Source: a bacterium 336/3 (lineage in GTDB: Bacteria; Bacteroidota; Bacteroidia; Cytophagales; Thermonemataceae). Taken from it: 43,110 nucleotides of DNA. The stretch spans positions 1-43,110 of the forward strand of contig LJIE01000007.1 of the NCBI GenBank assembly GCA_001281695.1, written 5' to 3'. A model generated the notes under the pieces. The model saw nothing but the letters and a program-made list of their open reading frames with translations. It searched no databases and was not told where the DNA came from. The translations under genes and the position numbers were made by a program. Below are positions 41,203 through 43,110 of this stretch, piece by piece. Position 1 is the first letter of the stretch. Each line of letters starts with the position of its first letter.

Positions 41203-41307
41203 TTATAAATTATCTAATGGACTTTTTATCTTTTTGATACTTTCTTCACTGACATGAATGTATTGCAAAGTTGTTTTCAAGTGCTGATGACTTTACAATT
41301 CTTGTAA
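41203..41307 (-). pseudogene. C-terminal relic of a tyrosine recombinase (integrase)
   Basis: The minus-strand frame reads LQEL-stop-SHQHLKTTLQYIHVSEESIK then KIKSPLDNL and TAA at 41203-41205. The pattern LQELLGH-x-x-x-KTT-x-x-Y-x-HV and the ending KIKSPLD are those of integrase C-termini in Bacteroidota. The Tyr in QYIHVS is the catalytic one. A TAA stands where the Leu-Gly of LLGH should be, and nothing of the upstream catalytic domain remains. The gene is dead. Confidence 0.75.
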
Positions 41308-41336
41308 AAAAAGTTTGAAAAATTGCAGATAATAGT

Positions 41337-42094
41337 TTAGAGGCACAAAAATGTAAATTTGTATATCACTCCACCTAATTCAAAATTCATATTGGCAACA
41401 GTATTATTCAATTTTTCTAAAAAAATATCTGACAGATTTTGTCCTGATAATGTATAACTCACAATTTCATTTTTTTATTTCGGATAAATAGTACTCTTCC
41501 GAAAAAATATTGATTACCATAAAATTCATCATTGTAAAACATACCAGTAAATTCTTTTAAATTTATTTTATCAGGATTTGGAAGAAAAGGAAAACACATT
41601 TTCAGCAAAAAATGGAAGTAGCTCTTCTGATTGAAAACTCAGGTATTTGAAAAACAGTGTATTATTTTTTGCAACCAATGAGAAAAAATTTCCAAGGCGT
41701 ATCTCATAATCACCATCCATTTTTTTAAATCATTATTTGTGTAATTAGGTGTGATTTTTTTCTCTTGCATACGTTGTAAGATATAAATCCAGAATACCAT
41801 AAGATAGTTTCAATGAATTAAACAATTCTAAATTTCCTATTACAATTATCGAAAATTTATGCTCTGGAACTCTCAACAAATAAGTTCGATAACCAACTTC
41901 TAAACCTTTGTGAATTTTACTCTTCTGACTCAGTCCGTAGGCGATTTTTTCTCCAGAATTTAAATAACTTGGGCTTCATCCTCTTAAATATTTTTTGTTT
42001 TCCAATAAATTGGATTGTCAAAATTCATAGCCAAAGGCTAAGATTATATGCTGTCATATAAATACCTGTGGAGAAGTTCTTAAGGAAGGCAACC
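41337..42094 (-). pseudogene. Decayed beta-lactamase-family serine hydrolase (C-terminal part)
   Basis: Pieces line up in order on the minus strand across several frames: STGIYMTAYNLSLWL, then NFDNPIYWKTKN, then LNSGEKIAYGLSQKSKIHKG and GLEVGYRTYLLRVPEHKFSI, IVIGNLELFNSLKLSYGILD, then MDGDYEIRLGNFFSLVAK, and the tail YTLSGQNLSDIFLEKLNN. This is the usual order after the active site in such hydrolases. At least three frameshifts or stops break it, and the N-terminal SxxK half is missing. It is unrelated in detail to the broken hydrolase at 7968-9428. Confidence 0.7.
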
Positions 42095-42139
42095 ATTCAA
42101 ATAGAATGAAATATGTTCACCATTGTTTTTCAAAACTAT

Positions 42140-42147
42140 TAACTTTG
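42140..42147 (+). promoter_or_regulatory. -7 box TAACTTTG of the orphan membrane gene
   Basis: TAACTTTG fits TAnnTTTG and lies 31 bp before ATG 42178. The nearest TTG upstream is closer (14 bp) than the usual -33 spacing. Confidence 0.45.
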
Positions 42148-42177
42148 TTTTTTTTGTAGAACATATTTGATAGACAC

Positions 42178-42921
42178 ATGACAGCAATGGCTATTTTTGC
42201 AATTTGTTTGCTCATCACAATCATCCTTATTGTGGCCTTTTTGATGATCTCAGGCACAGGAGTCATGATGCTTATTGTTATTTTCCCAGCTATTATAGCA
42301 GAGACCATCACAGGAGAACGTGGTATGTTTTCTCCCAATGGTAGCGACTCCAAGTCTACTTTATTTAATGCTATTATTTGTATCTTTGTCTTGATTGAAG
42401 TAGTCCTAGTTGCTAGTATATTCTTTGGCATCTACTGCCTGTTTTGTGGCTTTCCTCATACCGAAACTTCCTCAAAAATAGAAAATTCTCTTTCAATATC
42501 TGCCCAAATTGGTCACTTAGTGATTATAAATAAAATATTACTCGCCTTAAACGCCTATTTTGTAATCATGTATATCTATTACACTTATAAGTTTAGAGAT
42601 ACCTTTAAAGAAATGAGGGGACTTACACTGTTTAGCAATCGAATTATGCCTATAATCTCATTTCTATGGGCTATTATTTATTTAATTGGGTGTCTAAATT
42701 ATCTGCAAAGTTATCCAGAGACAAGTAGTCTGAGTTTCACATTTAAATTAATAGGTGCCATTTATATACTTCATATTCTTTATTCTATAGGCAAAACCAT
42801 TTACGTATTATCATTCACTTTGCGTTCACACATTTCTGAATTAAAATTCGGATATTGGCTTGGACTCGCTCAAAGTATAGTTTACAACATTTTATTCTTC
42901 TATTTTTTCTTGCAACTCTAG
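42178..42921 (+). CDS. Polytopic membrane protein of unknown function
   Basis: The 247-residue protein has about seven transmembrane helices (roughly 4-24, 27-43, 62-90, 110-132, 150-172, 184-208, 222-245). A conserved-looking first loop (ETITGERGMFSPNGSDSK) and a Cys-rich turn (YCLFCGF) follow helix 3. There is no ATPase, transporter or protease motif I can name. It stands alone between the serine-hydrolase relic and the decayed antitoxin. The frame is long and hydrophobic throughout, which random sequence would not keep, and a -7 box precedes it. I do not recognise the family. Confidence 0.7.
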   Translation: MTAMAIFAICLLITIILIVAFLMISGTGVMMLIVIFPAIIAETITGERGMFSPNGSDSKSTLFNAIICIFVLIEVVLVASIFFGIYCLFCGFPHTETSSKIENSLSISAQIGHLVIINKILLALNAYFVIMYIYYTYKFRDTFKEMRGLTLFSNRIMPIISFLWAIIYLIGCLNYLQSYPETSSLSFTFKLIGAIYILHILYSIGKTIYVLSFTLRSHISELKFGYWLGLAQSIVYNILFFYFFLQL

Positions 42922-43050
42922 TTCCCACTCTGGATTAAGTCTTAACTCATACATTAGATGGAGCAAGTTTGCAACTTATTTCATCTAAATCAAAAAACAT
43001 TTCTGATTGTCACTAATACCATCCACGTTTTTATGAACTATAAATAGAGA

Positions 43051-43110
43051 TTTTTTGAAGGTATTGAAAGCTTCAAAACAGATGATATTGCTCATTTATA
43101 TCAAAAAGAT
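43051..43110 (+). pseudogene. Upstream end of the decayed antitoxin copy
   Basis: Bases 43054-43110 read FEGIESFKTDDIAHLYQKD in frame, identical to residues 13-31 of the intact antitoxin, and continue at base 31 if the molecule is circular. Upstream the intact start (MDKLHSQELKTV) is replaced by unrelated sequence with an in-frame TAG at 43042-43044. Confidence 0.8.
43081..43110. repeat. Terminal 30-bp direct repeat, right copy
   Basis: Identical to bases 1-30. See the left copy. Confidence 0.9.

Noticed and set aside
1-43110. tRNA, rRNA, relaxase or type IV secretion genes
   Set aside because: I looked for the usual motifs in both strands and in the proteins and saw none, so mobility by conjugation is not supported from this window.

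Overview
The window looks like a complete, AT-rich circular plasmid of about 43 kb from a Bacteroidota host, plausibly a gliding Cytophagales-type bacterium. The phylum call rests on three things: type IX secretion sorting tails (type A at 3225-4028, type B/gliding-motility C-terminal at 4124-5602), many promoters with a TAnnTTTG -7 box, and families common there (Crp/Fnr regulator, PorT-like barrel, WG repeats, rubrerythrin lipoprotein). The last 30 bases repeat the first 30, so the unique circle would be 43,080 bp. That overlap lies inside a sequence also present inverted near 12.05 kb, so closure is likely but not proven.

Maintenance block (about 17-23 kb, + strand): serine recombinase, an endonuclease/exonuclease/phosphatase-family protein, a GYF_2 membrane protein, ParA and a ParB-like partner in a 4-base overlap, then a well-defined iteron origin with ten 16-bp repeats, two perfect DnaA boxes, an AT-rich stretch and an inverted half-iteron operator, and the Rep_3-type initiator. 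I see no relaxase or type IV secretion genes, and no rRNA or tRNA.

Stability and defence (10.3-12.2 kb and across the junction): an intact AbiE-like type IV toxin-antitoxin pair on the minus strand, plus a decayed, inverted second copy at the ends of the window. The two copies bracket about 10 kb in which every gene is on the minus strand: a HEAT-like exported protein, an unknown exported protein, two T9SS cargo proteins, an alpha/beta hydrolase, a YfiT/DinB-type enzyme, a beta-lactamase-family serine hydrolase broken by one in-frame TGA, and an XRE/DUF4870-like membrane regulator.

Metabolic cluster (12.3-16.6 kb, + strand): SDR oxidoreductase, two tandem near-identical alpha/beta hydrolases (one cytosolic, one with a signal peptide), a PaaI-type thioesterase and an AraC regulator. 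Upstream of the SDR gene lie three ACCTTC repeats spaced exactly 22 bp, the layout expected for an AraC-type activator.

Second accessory half (23.1-43 kb): a GreA-like protein; a LolA-like/BNR-repeat exported pair; a Crp/Fnr regulator with a barrel-like protein; an ion and oxidative-stress block (rubrerythrin lipoprotein, DUF2231-like membrane protein, P-type cation ATPase, CPA1 antiporter); a CsbD-lipoprotein-barrel operon; a WG-repeat protein; a TlpA-like thioredoxin; and an orphan polytopic membrane protein. Scattered relics (integrase tail, serine hydrolase, methyltransferase tail, IS3 orfA fragment) show repeated insertion and decay. No single block is clearly a new system. The best leads are the paired iteron/DnaA modules, the 22-bp-phased operator, the duplicated AbiE module and the repeats flanking the nuclease-like gene next to the recombinase.
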